Numbered from the stretch's first letter, positions 10,758-21,020 are shown. The stretch: 64,000 nucleotides of DNA from Eutreptiella sp. 'Long Island Sound 2002' (GCA_964036045.1 OZ038398.1:32058207-32122206); one strand, 5' to 3'. The notes: a model not told the origin generated them from the letters alone. Numbers and translations are program-made.

Positions 10758-13700
10758 CTAAGGGGCGTTGGTTGTGGTAGTAGGGGTACTCTCCTCCGCA
10801 TCAACCTCGTTGACACCCTTCTTCTTTCCCCTTTTCCTACCCTTCTTGTCCTTGTCCTCGTTCTCTTTGTTCTCCTTGTTCTTGTTGTCCGACCTGGGGA
10901 CCCAGTTCCTCTTGATCTCCTGGATCTCCTTGGCCAACTCGGTCCCCACCGACATCAGCTTGCAGAGCTCGTCCTTGTCTACCTCCACTTTGGCTTCCCG
11001 GATACCCGCGGGTGCACGCTTCTTCGACCCGTGCGCCTTTTTGTAGGCCTCCATGTCGGCCTGGTGGATGGGGCATGTCCGGTGGTCATGGTTGAAGCCT
11101 TGCTTCCTCCCAAAACACACGAAACAGCCCTGAGGGTGAGCTCGTATGAACTCCCCAAAGGACAGCGGAGGGTTGCCAATGCGGCGGGGGTCCTTCTTCT
11201 CCTTCTTCTTCCAACCCTGCTGCAGGGTCTTCCAGCTTTCCCGGTTGCTCCCCGCGTTCAGGTTGTTGGCCACGAAGGCACAAACGGCCATCTCGGCGGG
11301 CTCATCGTCGTCGTCATCGTCGACGAGAGCCTCATCGCCATTGGCTCCCGCTGGGTCCATGGCAGCTTCCCCGCCAGGCCCCTCGCCAACGTAGTTGACG
11401 TCACGGTCGCCGGGCCTCAACCCGCGGGTGTGGTGGAGGTTCCGGTACTCCTTGAGTACCTCCTCTCCAACCCACTCCAGGATCGCGTCGCAGCTCATCC
11501 GCGCCGGGATGTCCTGCAGACGGATGGTCTGGCCGCTCACGTCACACTCATCAAGGCGCCACATCGCGGTCTTCTCGCGATCGCCAGAGACGGTGATGAG
11601 GAGAGCGTTCCGCAGGGAGGGCCGTTTGACATCCCGGGCCAGGTTCTTTCTCGTCCAAGCCACCACGTTCGTATGATACTCTTTCGGGAGCATCATCTTG
11701 ACCATGTGGTTGGACTTGGCCCTCTTGGCTTCCTCCTTGGTGACTCTCTTGATCCATGCCTCCGGCAGCATGGAGAGCAGGCGAGCCTGCTCGTCACCCT
11801 CGTTCCAGTCCTCCACGTTGCGGCGGAGGAGGGTGTATTGCCCCGGGAAGTCCCGCCAATTTTGTAGGCGGATCTCCCGACCATCATGCTCAAGCTTGAT
11901 GGCCTTCCACCGCTTGGCAGCCACCTGCGGAGCGTCCACCCGCTCCTGCTCGTTGAGCCACTTCTTGGCTTCCTTGAGGGTCTTGATTTTCCCCTCCTTG
12001 GTCGCCACGAAGTATAGCTCTTGGAGCACTTCCGGCAGGCGGTACCTGAACCGTTTGAAGACATATCTCTCCGCATCTGCGGGATCCATGTCTTCAGTGA
12101 CGGTCACCCCCCAATCTTCCAGCTTCTCCAAGAAGTGGTCGAGGTTGAGGGGGTTGCCATCGTACATGGGGGGCTTGATGTCCTTCAGGTCTTCCCACAC
12201 GGCGGCGTCCGCGGCCTTAGAGACCATGAACGCCGGCCGCGAGGTTAACCGAGGTTCCCATCGGCGTCCCCCACGGACTCCCACAGCCGCCACTTCCATC
12301 TCCTCCACGGTATCCGTGTGACTCTGCCCTGGTTCCTCCATGTACGCTGAACCTAGATGTTCACGCCGTACTCCTTCCATGTCTGCCTCCTCATCACGGC
12401 GCTGGCGGCTGCGTTCAGCGGCCTCCCGTCGTACACCACGCGGCGGGGTAATGACGAACTCCTCCAGGTCTTCCTCACCTTCGCCGACATCCCACTCCAC
12501 GTCTCCTCTGGGGACCTCATCCCTGAGTCCACCATAACGCCCGCCAGCCATTGGAATTGGCTCCGGGGCTGGTGCGGGGCGTAGGGGGCGTACCGGTGTC
12601 CACGGTGGAGCAGGGCGGTTGTGGTACTCCGCACTGAGACACTCGTCACGCCACCCCTCACTGCCACTGCTGGGCGGCACGCGCTCGTTGCGGCGGCCCG
12701 CGCTGTGGTGAGAGTGGGCGCTGAGAGAGGGGGCACTGGCGCTGGGGCGACTCCTGGGGGCTCCGCCGGGGGCGTGGGGTCTGCCTGGACCTGGTCCAGG
12801 TCCCCAACCGTCGTCCAACGAGCCAGACTCCAGGGGTGGTTGGTCGCTGCCAACGCTCCCACGGCCTTCCAGGTCGTCCAACCGCTGCTGCAGGCCGTTG
12901 ATGACCTTGTTCCGCAGCCTGGTCTCGCCCCTGGCGATGTCCAGCTCCCTTTGGGCGGCGGTGGCGACCTTGGCGATCTTGACCATCTCCGTCTTGGCGA
13001 TGTCCAGCTCCTTCTGTGCGCCCGCGGCGACCCTGGCGATGCGAGTCATCTCGCCCTTGCCCGTGTCTACCTCGCGCTCGAGGGACTGGACCCTCCTGCG
13101 GAGGTGGACAATCCACCGCCAGGTGGCATCCGGGTCGCCGTTCCCTGGTGGGTCGTCGGGGTCCCCAGGGGGTCCTCCAGGAGGGTCTCCGCCGGGTCCG
13201 CCCGGTCCAGGGGGTCCTCCCCCGCCAGGTGGTCCGCCTCCAGGGGGTCCACTTGGTGGGCGTCCTCCAGGGGGTCCTGATGGTCCTCCGCCAGGGCGTC
13301 CCGGTGGGCCTCCGCCGGGTCGCCTCGGTGGATCCGAGGATGGGGGCTTCTTCGTGTAGTCGAAGTCCATGTCATCATCCTCGTCCATGTCGCCCCACCT
13401 GGGCGTCTCGGTCCCGCACGCGGAAGACTCCGAGCTCCGGTAGGGAGGAGGGAGATCCTCACTCTCACCCTCTGGCTCCATGGGGACGTCTCCGCCTCCT
13501 CCGCCAGCCACTCCTCGGCGATGTCGGCGGCCTCGTTCATCCCCGTCGCTGGCGGTGAAGAAGGGGTCAGAATCATGGGGGTGTCCGCCCGCTGGCCTCC
13601 GTGACCTCTCGGGGGTCTTCCCCTTACCCTTCCTCCGTCGGTAGGCAGTGGGGCCACTGCTCCCACTGCTGCCCGTGTCCACCTCCTCCGGATCCAGCGC

Positions 13701-15122
13701 CATCTTGGAGGAGGCGTCCCCTTCGAAAAGCTTTCGAAGGGTCTCCACTCGGGATCCTCCCGGGGAAATCTCGCGGCGGAGCTTGGCCTCTGCCTCCGCC
13801 ATTGCGGCGGCCGTGGCTGCGGCAGCTCGCCCTTCGGCCTCCTCCCGGGCACGAGCCACCTCGGCTTCCCGGGCCTGCTGCAGCCGAGCCTTCTCCGCTT
13901 CCAGCGCCGCCAGCTCCGCCTCCGTCTTGGCCCTCTCCTCAGCGACCTTCCGTCGCGCGGCCTCGATGGCGTCCTTCTTGGCGGCGTCCGCCTGGGCCTT
14001 GGCCGTTGCTTCGGCGTGGGCCCTTTTTTCCGCCTCCTTCTTTGCCCTCTCTTGGGCAAGCGCCTCTTCCAGCGCCTTCACCTCGGCCTCCTTGCGGGCA
14101 ATGGCCTCCCGGGTCAGGCGGGCTTCCTGGGCGGCTGCCGCCACCTCACCCATGATCCGGGCAGTCGCTGCCTCATGGGCGGCTGCAGCCGTGAGACCGG
14201 CCGCGATGGATGCAACGGTCGAGGCGTGGTAGCCCATGCCTCTGCCCCACTCTGTGGCCTCCTCCTGGGCGATGCGGACGGCGCCCTCCACGGCAGCGTT
14301 CTGCTGCGTGGCCCGTTGCCGGGCAACCCGAAGGTTGCAGGGCACCCCACAGGTGCGCTCACAGGCGCGCGCCACGTCCCTTTGGTTGGGAGCGACGCTG
14401 CTGCTGGAGCTGGCCTGGTCGGCCGGCATCCTCCCGCGGTGGGCCGACTCCACGTCGCTGCTGGGGCCTGACTTCCTCAGGTGCAGCTGACGGGGCTTGG
14501 CCCTGGCCTGCTTGGCGACTTGGAGGAAGTCGCCAAGGGTGGCGTGGCCGGGATGGTGACCGCCACTGGCCCGTTGGGGGCTGGGGGCTGGGGTTCCTCC
14601 CTTGGCGCCTTGGGCGGCTTCGGCGGCCAGGGACTCCTGGTACTCCCGCCACTTCCTGCCCCGCCTCCTGTCCCCAGCGGACCGCTTCTCCTTACCAGGA
14701 GATGCGCTGCTGCTGCTGCTGCCCTGCAGCGTGCGCTCGGTCCCGGGCTCTGGGAACTTCCTTTCGATCATGTCCCACATGGAGACGTTGATCGTGGCGC
14801 CCGACGGGTACTCCTTGGACTTCTCGTCCTCCTCAATACCGTCGGGGCGCAGCCCTTCGCCGGGCCTGTCTGGCCGGGTCCAGACCCTCCAGCGCCTCTG
14901 GCGGAAGCGGAAGGAAAACCCTTCCACCCGCAGCCAGTCTCTGACTGCCTGCAGGCGGTCGGGGCCCATGTCCTCGCGGAGCTCGAAGATCCCGGGCATG
15001 CCGCCTTCGCACTGGGGATGGCTGTGGCGATAGTGCTGGTCCCACACCAACCCCCGCAGTAGGCGCACCGCATGGGGTCGGGGCCGCGGCCACGTCTTGC
15101 CCGCCTCCTGCCAATTAACCAT
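10758..15122 (-). CDS. gag: Element B gag-like polyprotein (1454 residues)
   Basis: The first ATG of the frame is at 15122 (MVNWQEAGKTW); the frame is open further upstream only through non-ATG codons. Residues about 1-270 are low-complexity. About 280-460 is a long Ala/Glu/Lys/Arg heptad region, a predicted coiled coil. About 595-660 is a Pro/Gly-rich collagen-like tract. Two near-repeats of a heptad segment (RIARVAAGAQKELDIAK and KIAKVATAAQRELDIAR) follow. The capsid-like gag region lies at about 960-1180 (PPMYDGNPLNLDHFLEKLEDW begins it), and a zinc knuckle variant CFVCFGRKQGFNHDHRTC (CX2CX8HX4C) sits near 1333, followed by a basic Lys/Glu tail. It would assemble the virus-like particle and bind RNA. 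It is several times longer than usual Ty3 gag because of the N-terminal half. It ends in TAG, followed by CGG, with pol in the same frame. Confidence 0.8.
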   Translation of the reverse strand: MVNWQEAGKTWPRPRPHAVRLLRGLVWDQHYRHSHPQCEGGMPGIFELREDMGPDRLQAVRDWLRVEGFSFRFRQRRWRVWTRPDRPGEGLRPDGIEEDEKSKEYPSGATINVSMWDMIERKFPEPGTERTLQGSSSSSASPGKEKRSAGDRRRGRKWREYQESLAAEAAQGAKGGTPAPSPQRASGGHHPGHATLGDFLQVAKQARAKPRQLHLRKSGPSSDVESAHRGRMPADQASSSSSVAPNQRDVARACERTCGVPCNLRVARQRATQQNAAVEGAVRIAQEEATEWGRGMGYHASTVASIAAGLTAAAAHEAATARIMGEVAAAAQEARLTREAIARKEAEVKALEEALAQERAKKEAEKRAHAEATAKAQADAAKKDAIEAARRKVAEERAKTEAELAALEAEKARLQQAREAEVARAREEAEGRAAAATAAAMAEAEAKLRREISPGGSRVETLRKLFEGDASSKMALDPEEVDTGSSGSSGPTAYRRRKGKGKTPERSRRPAGGHPHDSDPFFTASDGDERGRRHRRGVAGGGGGDVPMEPEGESEDLPPPYRSSESSACGTETPRWGDMDEDDDMDFDYTKKPPSSDPPRRPGGGPPGRPGGGPSGPPGGRPPSGPPGGGPPGGGGPPGPGGPGGDPPGGPPGDPDDPPGNGDPDATWRWIVHLRRRVQSLEREVDTGKGEMTRIARVAAGAQKELDIAKTEMVKIAKVATAAQRELDIARGETRLRNKVINGLQQRLDDLEGRGSVGSDQPPLESGSLDDGWGPGPGPGRPHAPGGAPRSRPSASAPSLSAHSHHSAGRRNERVPPSSGSEGWRDECLSAEYHNRPAPPWTPVRPLRPAPAPEPIPMAGGRYGGLRDEVPRGDVEWDVGEGEEDLEEFVITPPRGVRREAAERSRQRRDEEADMEGVRREHLGSAYMEEPGQSHTDTVEEMEVAAVGVRGGRRWEPRLTSRPAFMVSKAADAAVWEDLKDIKPPMYDGNPLNLDHFLEKLEDWGVTVTEDMDPADAERYVFKRFRYRLPEVLQELYFVATKEGKIKTLKEAKKWLNEQERVDAPQVAAKRWKAIKLEHDGREIRLQNWRDFPGQYTLLRRNVEDWNEGDEQARLLSMLPEAWIKRVTKEEAKRAKSNHMVKMMLPKEYHTNVVAWTRKNLARDVKRPSLRNALLITVSGDREKTAMWRLDECDVSGQTIRLQDIPARMSCDAILEWVGEEVLKEYRNLHHTRGLRPGDRDVNYVGEGPGGEAAMDPAGANGDEALVDDDDDDEPAEMAVCAFVANNLNAGSNRESWKTLQQGWKKKEKKDPRRIGNPPLSFGEFIRAHPQGCFVCFGRKQGFNHDHRTCPIHQADMEAYKKAHGSKKRAPAGIREAKVEVDKDELCKLMSVGTELAKEIQEIKRNWVPRSDNKNKENKENEDKDKKGRKRGKKKGVNEVDAEESTPTTTTNAP

Positions 15123-15212
15123 CGTTCCCCTCGATGGACTGGTCCTGGGGGTGGTTGTTGAGGCGGTTGCTGTAGCTGGGATTGCGGCCTTGCTGGTCGG
15201 CCGTTTTTTGTC

Positions 15213-15378
15213 GAGTGGCAAGGATCCTGAAACTCTTTTGACGCGTTCCCGTGGGGGGCCTGGCCACGGGACGCTGCGGTTGACACGCACAAGCAAGCAG
15301 GCAGGCAAAGCACTGCGCTCACAGGGGCATCATTACGCTCGTGTCATGTGACAAAGCGTTTCAGGATCCTTGCCACTC
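15213..15378. repeat. 21-bp perfect inverted repeat in the element B leader
   Basis: Bases 15213-15233 and 15358-15378 are exact reverse complements over 21 positions (core AGTGGCAAGGATCCTGAAAC on the plus strand), separated by 124 bases. One arm covers the candidate primer site. In the transcript this would form a stable long-range stem ahead of the gag ATG at 15122. Confidence 0.9.
15358..15375 (-). promoter_or_regulatory. Candidate primer-binding site of element B
   Basis: The minus strand reads TGGCAAGGATCCTGAAAC, three bases after the proposed LTR end. Its perfect reverse complement is present 125 bases further into the leader (15213-15233), so priming could be internal rather than by tRNA. 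Confidence 0.45.
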
Positions 15379-15764
15379 TGAAACAAGGGAACAAAAGTAT
15401 GTACAGCAACACATCAGGATATGTACACATGGGGTTAAGACTGGACTGGGGTAAGGGCATCACAGGACAATAGACACTCAGTCCCAACTCATATCCCAAT
15501 CCCAGGTCCATTCCTCTGAGTGGCTGGCAGGGGCGGGGGCTCAAACACAACCCATGCCCTACTCAGTCCGGACCCTGAAACCCTGCCAATAGGGGAGGTG
15601 TCCCGCCCAGCCACAGGTGAGTTCCTGGGAACCAAGGCGCTCCAAGGCCAACCGACAGTGGCTCCCTATGCTCGTTTAACGGCAGGTCCCAACTCCTCTC
15701 TGAGCCAGAGATCCGGCCCCGCCATTATCCATTAGGAGTTGGTACCTGAAAATGGGCTGTTTCA
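15379..15764 (-). repeat. Candidate 5' LTR of element B (386 bp)
   Basis: On the minus strand it begins TGAAAC at 15764 and ends GTTTCA at 15379, giving canonical TG...CA ends with 6-bp inverted termini. Three bases later a TGG-starting primer site follows. The second LTR is absent from the window, so the call rests on terminal structure and position upstream of gag. Confidence 0.5.
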
Positions 15765-17538
15765 GCCCAAACTGATATTAGCTCAAAAATCTCCAAAATT
15801 GACCCCTCGTCTGGACCCGCCAGAGGTAGGGACGAGGCAACTGACCCTATGCCCTTCGCTTACGAACTCCCTGGAGCCCTCACCCAACCTGGTTCCCTCT
15901 GAGGTCCCGGCATCAGGGCACCACGGGTTCGTCAAGTGGGGTCATAATTGCCAAGATGGCAAAGTCGGCCGTCTCGGGCGACCGTCCAGGGTAGGAAACC
16001 TTGGCGATTTTGTCGCGCCAAGCCTTGATTCACGACCCTTGATATCCCCTTTGGTCCCATGCCCTGGGTTATCGCTTGCTGTCACGCTGGCTGCTTACTG
16101 TTCACCAAGGTGATGAACACGCGGATGGGGCAGAAAGCAGCATGCGGTGCAAACGGGGGGATCATGGATCGCACCAAAAGTTGAATAACTCCGGATGAGC
16201 CGGAGGAGCAAATACGAAACTCAATGGCATTCAACCCTTGGTCATCAGCTACAATGATCGCACTTTCTTCCTGGCTAGATCCTGTGCCCCATGGAGATAT
16301 GGTAATTCCAATATGGCATACAATGGCAAAAACAGCGAAATATGGCCAAAATGGCCCACACTCATGATTCAATATCTCCATGGCCACGGCGAGGATCCTT
16401 TCAACCAAGGATGCTATAGACACATGGGACTTAGGTCCCAATATATGCCACTTGCCAACCCTCATGGTCGCCTCTAGCTATTTTCCCCATTGGAGGGAAA
16501 GTGAAACACAAATGGGGCAGAATGGCAACATACCCCAAATTGGGTGACTCACAACTCTCCCTTCGAGAGGAGAGGCCACACGAGGAAATGCCCCATTCAA
16601 TGCGGGTTTATGTGCCCTCTCCGAATTGCCCTTACCCTTGGTCAAGTGGCGCACGCAACCTCGGGGGCGAAATCAGGGGGAGATGGGGTTTGTGGCCATT
16701 CCGGGCAAAACGGCCAAAACTCACCCAAAAGTGGTCCCTCCAAAAATTGTATCTCCGTATCACAAGAGAAAGGAGCCTCGGGCTTTTGCATGGATGCAAA
16801 CCGAAGCTTTGCTTCCCTTTTGCAACAAGGGTTGAGGTTCAAAGCATAATGGAAACATTTTTAACACCTCGATCCTTGAAGCACACTATTTATGGGAAAA
16901 AGTGCATATATCGGAGATATTGGCATGAACATATCTTTGGGTCACTGAGGAACAAAAATATGAGCAAACACGTTTGGAGTAGGCCCATAGTAGGTGCTTT
17001 CAAATATGCCCACTATGGTTAGATTGTCTCCGCCCACTCGTGTCGTTAGTGCTTGCATATGAGCGCGTGTGCAAAGAGGCAGTATGGCACGCGTGCTCAC
17101 AAGGCGGAATTATATAAAATAGAAGACAAGGTTGTAAAAATCAACCAAGCCATCCACGATGTTCTTCGTGGTCTCTACTTTACATATTGTCTTGGTTCGA
17201 GGCTCAACTCCCCAAAGGCTTCGAGTACGAGCCTCGGGGGTTTGGCCATTTTGGCCTAATTTTCGACCAAAACTTGCCCTCTTTCGAAAATGGAGTTTTG
17301 GTACGCATTGAATTGCGTGGAGCCATCGTTGAGTTGGCTCGAAAAACGAAAATGGCCTAGGGCTTTTGGTCTTGTGAGCATTGTGTTCGGTTATTAACGT
17401 TCATGCTCACAAGGCCACAAAGTTAGCGTTTGCGCACGCAAACGACTTGGGTTTGTGAGACCCATAGGCTGCTAAAACATCGCCATTGCCCGCTTCCCTA
17501 TACAAAATGATATGCACGCGTGAAAGGGCCATGGATGA
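15765..17538. other. Non-coding stretch, probably internal region of element E
   Basis: No reading frame with recognisable protein features. It is bounded on the right by a polypurine tract and candidate LTR in plus orientation, and on the left by the 5' LTR of element B. I infer that it is the interior of a non-autonomous LTR element interrupted by element B. Confidence 0.35.
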
Positions 17539-17555
17539 AAGGAGTAGGGGGGGAA
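17539..17555 (+). promoter_or_regulatory. Candidate polypurine tract of element E
   Basis: The plus strand reads AAGGAGTAGGGGGGGAA directly before a TGTAG LTR-like start. Polypurine tracts prime plus-strand DNA synthesis and sit immediately 5' of the 3' LTR. Confidence 0.4.
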
Positions 17556-17883
17556 TGTAGGGTTCCGTCCGAACTCATGGTCGTTGAGAACCATGAGTTC
17601 GAGTTGAATTTCTTGAAGACGCAACGGCGAAAAATTCTGGTGAACACACCAGATGAAAGTACATTAAAAACCCTCTAGATTCAGCCCTTAAGTTCTCTTA
17701 GAACCTCAAAGGTACTCGAGAAAGATCCCTCACAAAACTCGCCACGGAGAAGCGACGAAAGCGCGCGAACAGGCGACAACAGGCGGCGATTTCACGACAA
17801 TTAGAAATCGCGGTAGGAATCGGGTATTTCACCAATTTCCGACCGAAAATCGCCTAAGACAATCAAATTATGGTAATTCTACA
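17556..17883 (+). repeat. Candidate 3' LTR of element E (328 bp)
   Basis: Starts TGTAG right after the polypurine tract and ends CTACA at 17883, a 5-bp inverted terminal pair. A perfect 12-bp hairpin (CGAACTCATGGT, 8-base loop) lies at 17570-17601 near the start. No second copy is in the window, so this is structural inference only. Confidence 0.4.
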
Positions 17884-18849
17884 TCGATTTATTGGTTAGA
17901 AATCGGATTCCAGATTTTGCGGGTTAGAGAACAGGGATATCCCGCTGACAGCCGGTGTCAACGGCTTCCGCACGGGTGTGACGGCTCACAGGCCTCCGGG
18001 CCTTGGGCCATAACGGGTGTGACGGCTCACAGGCCTCCGGGCCATGGGCCATAGGTTCTGGGTACCGCTTCAGTGGCTTCGATCTTCGCACGGCGACGCC
18101 TCCACTTTTTGCTCTGCCGCACGCCATTGCTTTTGACAGCAACGCCAGTGATCTTCCTCTTCACCGGCCGTCAAACGCCACAGCTGCTCACGATCTTTGT
18201 CACTTAGCACAGACGCACTGAAGTGTTGCAGAGCACAAGTCGCACGCGTGTCTTGAACTACCATTTGCCGCACCGCACTTTGCACCTTAGTCAAACTTGA
18301 TTCCGACGTAGCAGAATCCCTCTCAGGGAAGTTGATATCATACCACTTCTTCCTGGCCTCTGCATCAACGAACGTTTCTTGACAAGGCTGCTTGCGGGGC
18401 TGCGTTGAAAGCTCCGGCAGTATACTTGAACTCAAAGCACTCTACATTCGTGACGGATCTTGAACTTCTTGATAAAGAACTTTCAAATTGTAATGAAACC
18501 GTTGAAAATGCTCTCGCAAAATCTTTGGTTTCACTCTTCAGATCCCTTCATCTGGTATGCACGGCACGAAGTCCAAAATCTCGAAATCACGAACTAAGTG
18601 ATTTAAAAGTTACATTGATACATGCCTAAATAAATAATGAATAGACATGTAAAATTCATTATACAAAACGAAGGAAACAATTGCTTTACCTATTCCGTAT
18701 TACGTGAGCAATGAGTGAATGCGACCAATGCCGGGAACAGATTTCTGAACCCTGGCTTAATCTGCTATAAGGAAACAAATGAAAAGCAATGTACAGAATG
18801 GGCATCATGTATAAAAATGACTTAAAATAGCATGAAATGCCCTGTTTTA
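17884..18849. other. Sequence with no recognised gene
   Basis: Holds a 41-bp unit repeated twice in tandem (17972-18012 and 18013-18053, second copy nearly identical). A 121-codon frame on the minus strand (18070-18435) is open and moderately charged, but I do not recognise it and codon context gives no support either way. Confidence 0.4.
17972..18053. repeat. Tandem duplication, 41-bp unit x2
   Basis: ACGGGTGTGACGGCTCACAG begins each of two adjacent units (17972 and 18013), which differ by only a base or two. Confidence 0.9.
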
Positions 18850-20550
18850 TTACAGATTCGCCAAAAGACAACCGGTACGAATTCGAACCATGTCGGATGT
18901 CGGCATATCGCTCCTTCCAGTTGACAGCCGGTTTATAGCTTCGAAGCCATGGTAATCCAAGTACCACATCCGGCAGAGTTTCCAAGATCTTGAAGTGATG
19001 TCGAAATACAAGTTCTGCAACTCCAACATAGGCTCTCGTGTAGTACCGTACTTCGACTTGGACACCTCTGGCTGTTCAGACGTGTCCAGGGTTTCTCAGT
19101 TTATAGAGGGGAAGTCGCGCCCTCTTTGCAGTCTGCATTGACATGAAGTCACTGGTCGCTCCACAGTTGACCAATAATTCTACGCTGGAGTCAAAGGAGT
19201 CATCACGACATGCGCAAATGCGCCCTCGAACCGTGAACAGAGACGCATGCTCAGGTTCAGTTGTTTCGACGTTGACACCCCCAAGTGTCGAATTCCTTTC
19301 AGGTTTATTGGTGCTGCTGGTGGTTTTCAGCTCTTCTCGAGGGCGTCCACCACCAGGTCTTCGGAAATGTCTTCTAGGCCGTTGTGGGCCTTTCTCTACT
19401 TTTGGAGCGGGATCGAAACCATCCCTTACTGTCTCGGCTCTGATCTCTTCGCGGCGTGTTCGACCGTGATTCCCGACGCTCTCGTCCTCGGGATGGCGGT
19501 TAATTCTTTGGACAGGCGCGGGCCAATTGGCCTTGTTCGCCACGATTGTAGCAACGCCTACTTTCTCGACCATCTTGGCGTCCACCATCTTGGCGTCCCA
19601 AGCGTTCATTACGACGTTCACCAATGTAGGCATGTAGTTCTTCCCGGAGCTTGGCAATTGCATCGAGGTTCATCGGCTCTGGCACAGTCGAAGCCATGGG
19701 GGCTGCAGCTGGAGTCGGCATGGGGTTGACGTGCGGTGTTGGCATAGGGTTGGAAGGAAACGTTGAAGTCGAGGTTGGTGGAACCATCATAGGCAGGGGT
19801 TTGGAGACCGCAGGACCCATGGTATCAGATGTCGTTCTCGATGCGTTCTGTACCTCTTCGAGCTGATATCCCGCCGCAATGTAGGCTTCTGCGATGGTCT
19901 CTACCAAGTCATCGAAGCCAAGGGGTCTACCAGAACGCCATCTCGAAAGGACGTCAACGATGTACTGCCGACGAACAGCGTCATTCGACAAACCTTCAAC
20001 AAATCGAGAGTTGACGAGGTAACCCTTCTGGAGGTCACTGGTGTTAACCTTCGACTTGATAACGCAAGTTCGGAACTCCCTGACGTAGTCCGCATGTCGA
20101 GGAAACTCACTTTGCGTCATGCTCAACATTCTCGACAGGTACACTGGCTCATGGGATATACAATTGAAACTTTGGCCCAACACACGCATGAGCTCGAACC
20201 AGTCATCCTGTACAGCTTTCGTCAAACTATGATAGTACTTGGCAGCATCACCTTCAAGGAGGGACGATATCGTGGTCACCTGATTGACGGGTGAAGTGAT
20301 ATCCGACAGGGTGAAGGCTCGTAACAAGTCCTCCTTCCATGTACGAAACTCTCCAGATCCAGGTCCCCAAGAGAATCTTTTAACCAGCTTATTCCAGCGT
20401 TCGACACGACGTCCTAGAATCTCGAGTGTTGGAGCACGCTGGACTGCGAATTGGTGCGCTAGGTGTGGGTTAACGACATGTGGTTGTGGAGGTGGTTGTT
20501 GCGGAGGGTGAGGTGAACTGCTCGGCGGCGCCCTCAGTCCGGCTCAGGAC
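18850..20550 (-). pseudogene. Element C: decayed Ty3-type gag-protease fragment
   Basis: On the minus strand a frame opens after a TGA near 20551 and has no ATG in its first 75 codons, so the true 5' end is lost. It contains a retrotransposon gag domain (WNKLVKRFSWGPGSGEFRTW, then SLLEGDAAKYYHSL, QSEFPRHADYVREF and VEGLSNDAVRRQ) followed by a degenerate zinc knuckle (CYNRGEQGQLARAC, second Cys replaced by Arg). The frame breaks at about 19500. A second frame (19663-19076) carries a retropepsin-like motif LLVNCGATSDF, in which the catalytic Asp is replaced by Asn. After another frameshift near 19070 the protease C-terminal motif VVLGLPWLRSYKPAVNW appears (about 18970). Nothing of RT follows. 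This is a non-functional relic. Confidence 0.75.
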
Positions 20551-20687
20551 GCCTCAGGAGTTGGCAACTTTTCAAGAGCGTAAAATCCTTTATTTCTGCA
20601 CGCGCGCGACGCATCCTAAGCTACAGGATCGCGATCTGGCTGCGGGCAGCCCCCTGCTGGGCATAACCCGTCACACCCCCCGCCAAG

Positions 20688-21005
20688 TGTAATGGGATTG
20701 CCACTGGCAGTGCTGGCGTGCACGCGCTGAACATTGCGAGATCACATTACAGATCACGCATCGCGCGCACAGCGCATGTTGAAATGTTTGAATAATGAAA
20801 TGTGTATGGATTTTATTATCTTGTCAATATTTTATTATTGTTTGTGCACAGAAACTGCCAGCTTATCATGTAGTGATACCGTTATCAAGGATTGACAATA
20901 TCAAGGTCTTCTGCAGTTCCTGTGCACGTCCGGATTTCAGCATAAGGTGTGGTTCTTGGTTACAAAGCGGGGAAAGATAGACATAAACACAACGGTGTTA
21001 TTACA
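20688..21005 (+). repeat. 5' LTR of element D
   Basis: Begins TGTAAT and ends ATTACA. I count about 9 differences from the 3' LTR over 318 bases (about 97 percent identity), so insertion was fairly recent. Confidence 0.9.
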
Positions 21006-21008
21006 AGC

Positions 21009-21020
21009 TGGCCAGTCCGT
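21009..21020 (+). promoter_or_regulatory. Candidate primer-binding site of element D
   Basis: TGGCCAGTCCGT starts three bases after the 5' LTR. The tRNA was not identified. Confidence 0.4.

Larger units (their letters stand above)
6525..15764 (-). mobile_element. Element B: Ty3-type LTR retrotransposon, 3' truncated
   Basis: On the minus strand: 5' LTR (15764-15379), primer site (15375-15358), long leader, gag (15122-10758), a single TAG, then pol in the same frame with protease, RT, RNase H and integrase. Similarity to integrase stops within about 15 residues after the catalytic Glu, near 6525, so the integrase C-terminus and 3' LTR are missing here. Both large reading frames are otherwise free of stops or frameshifts, which points to recent activity of this copy or of its source. 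No target-site duplication can be tested without the other end. Confidence 0.85.

Noticed and set aside
10740-14791. Several long plus-strand frames opposite element B gag
   Set aside because: Shadows of the GC-rich coding strand; the minus frame carries the capsid and zinc-knuckle motifs.
18070-18435. KKWYDI-containing frame compared with ribosomal protein eS1
   Set aside because: Only six residues agree and the surrounding sequence does not follow eS1.
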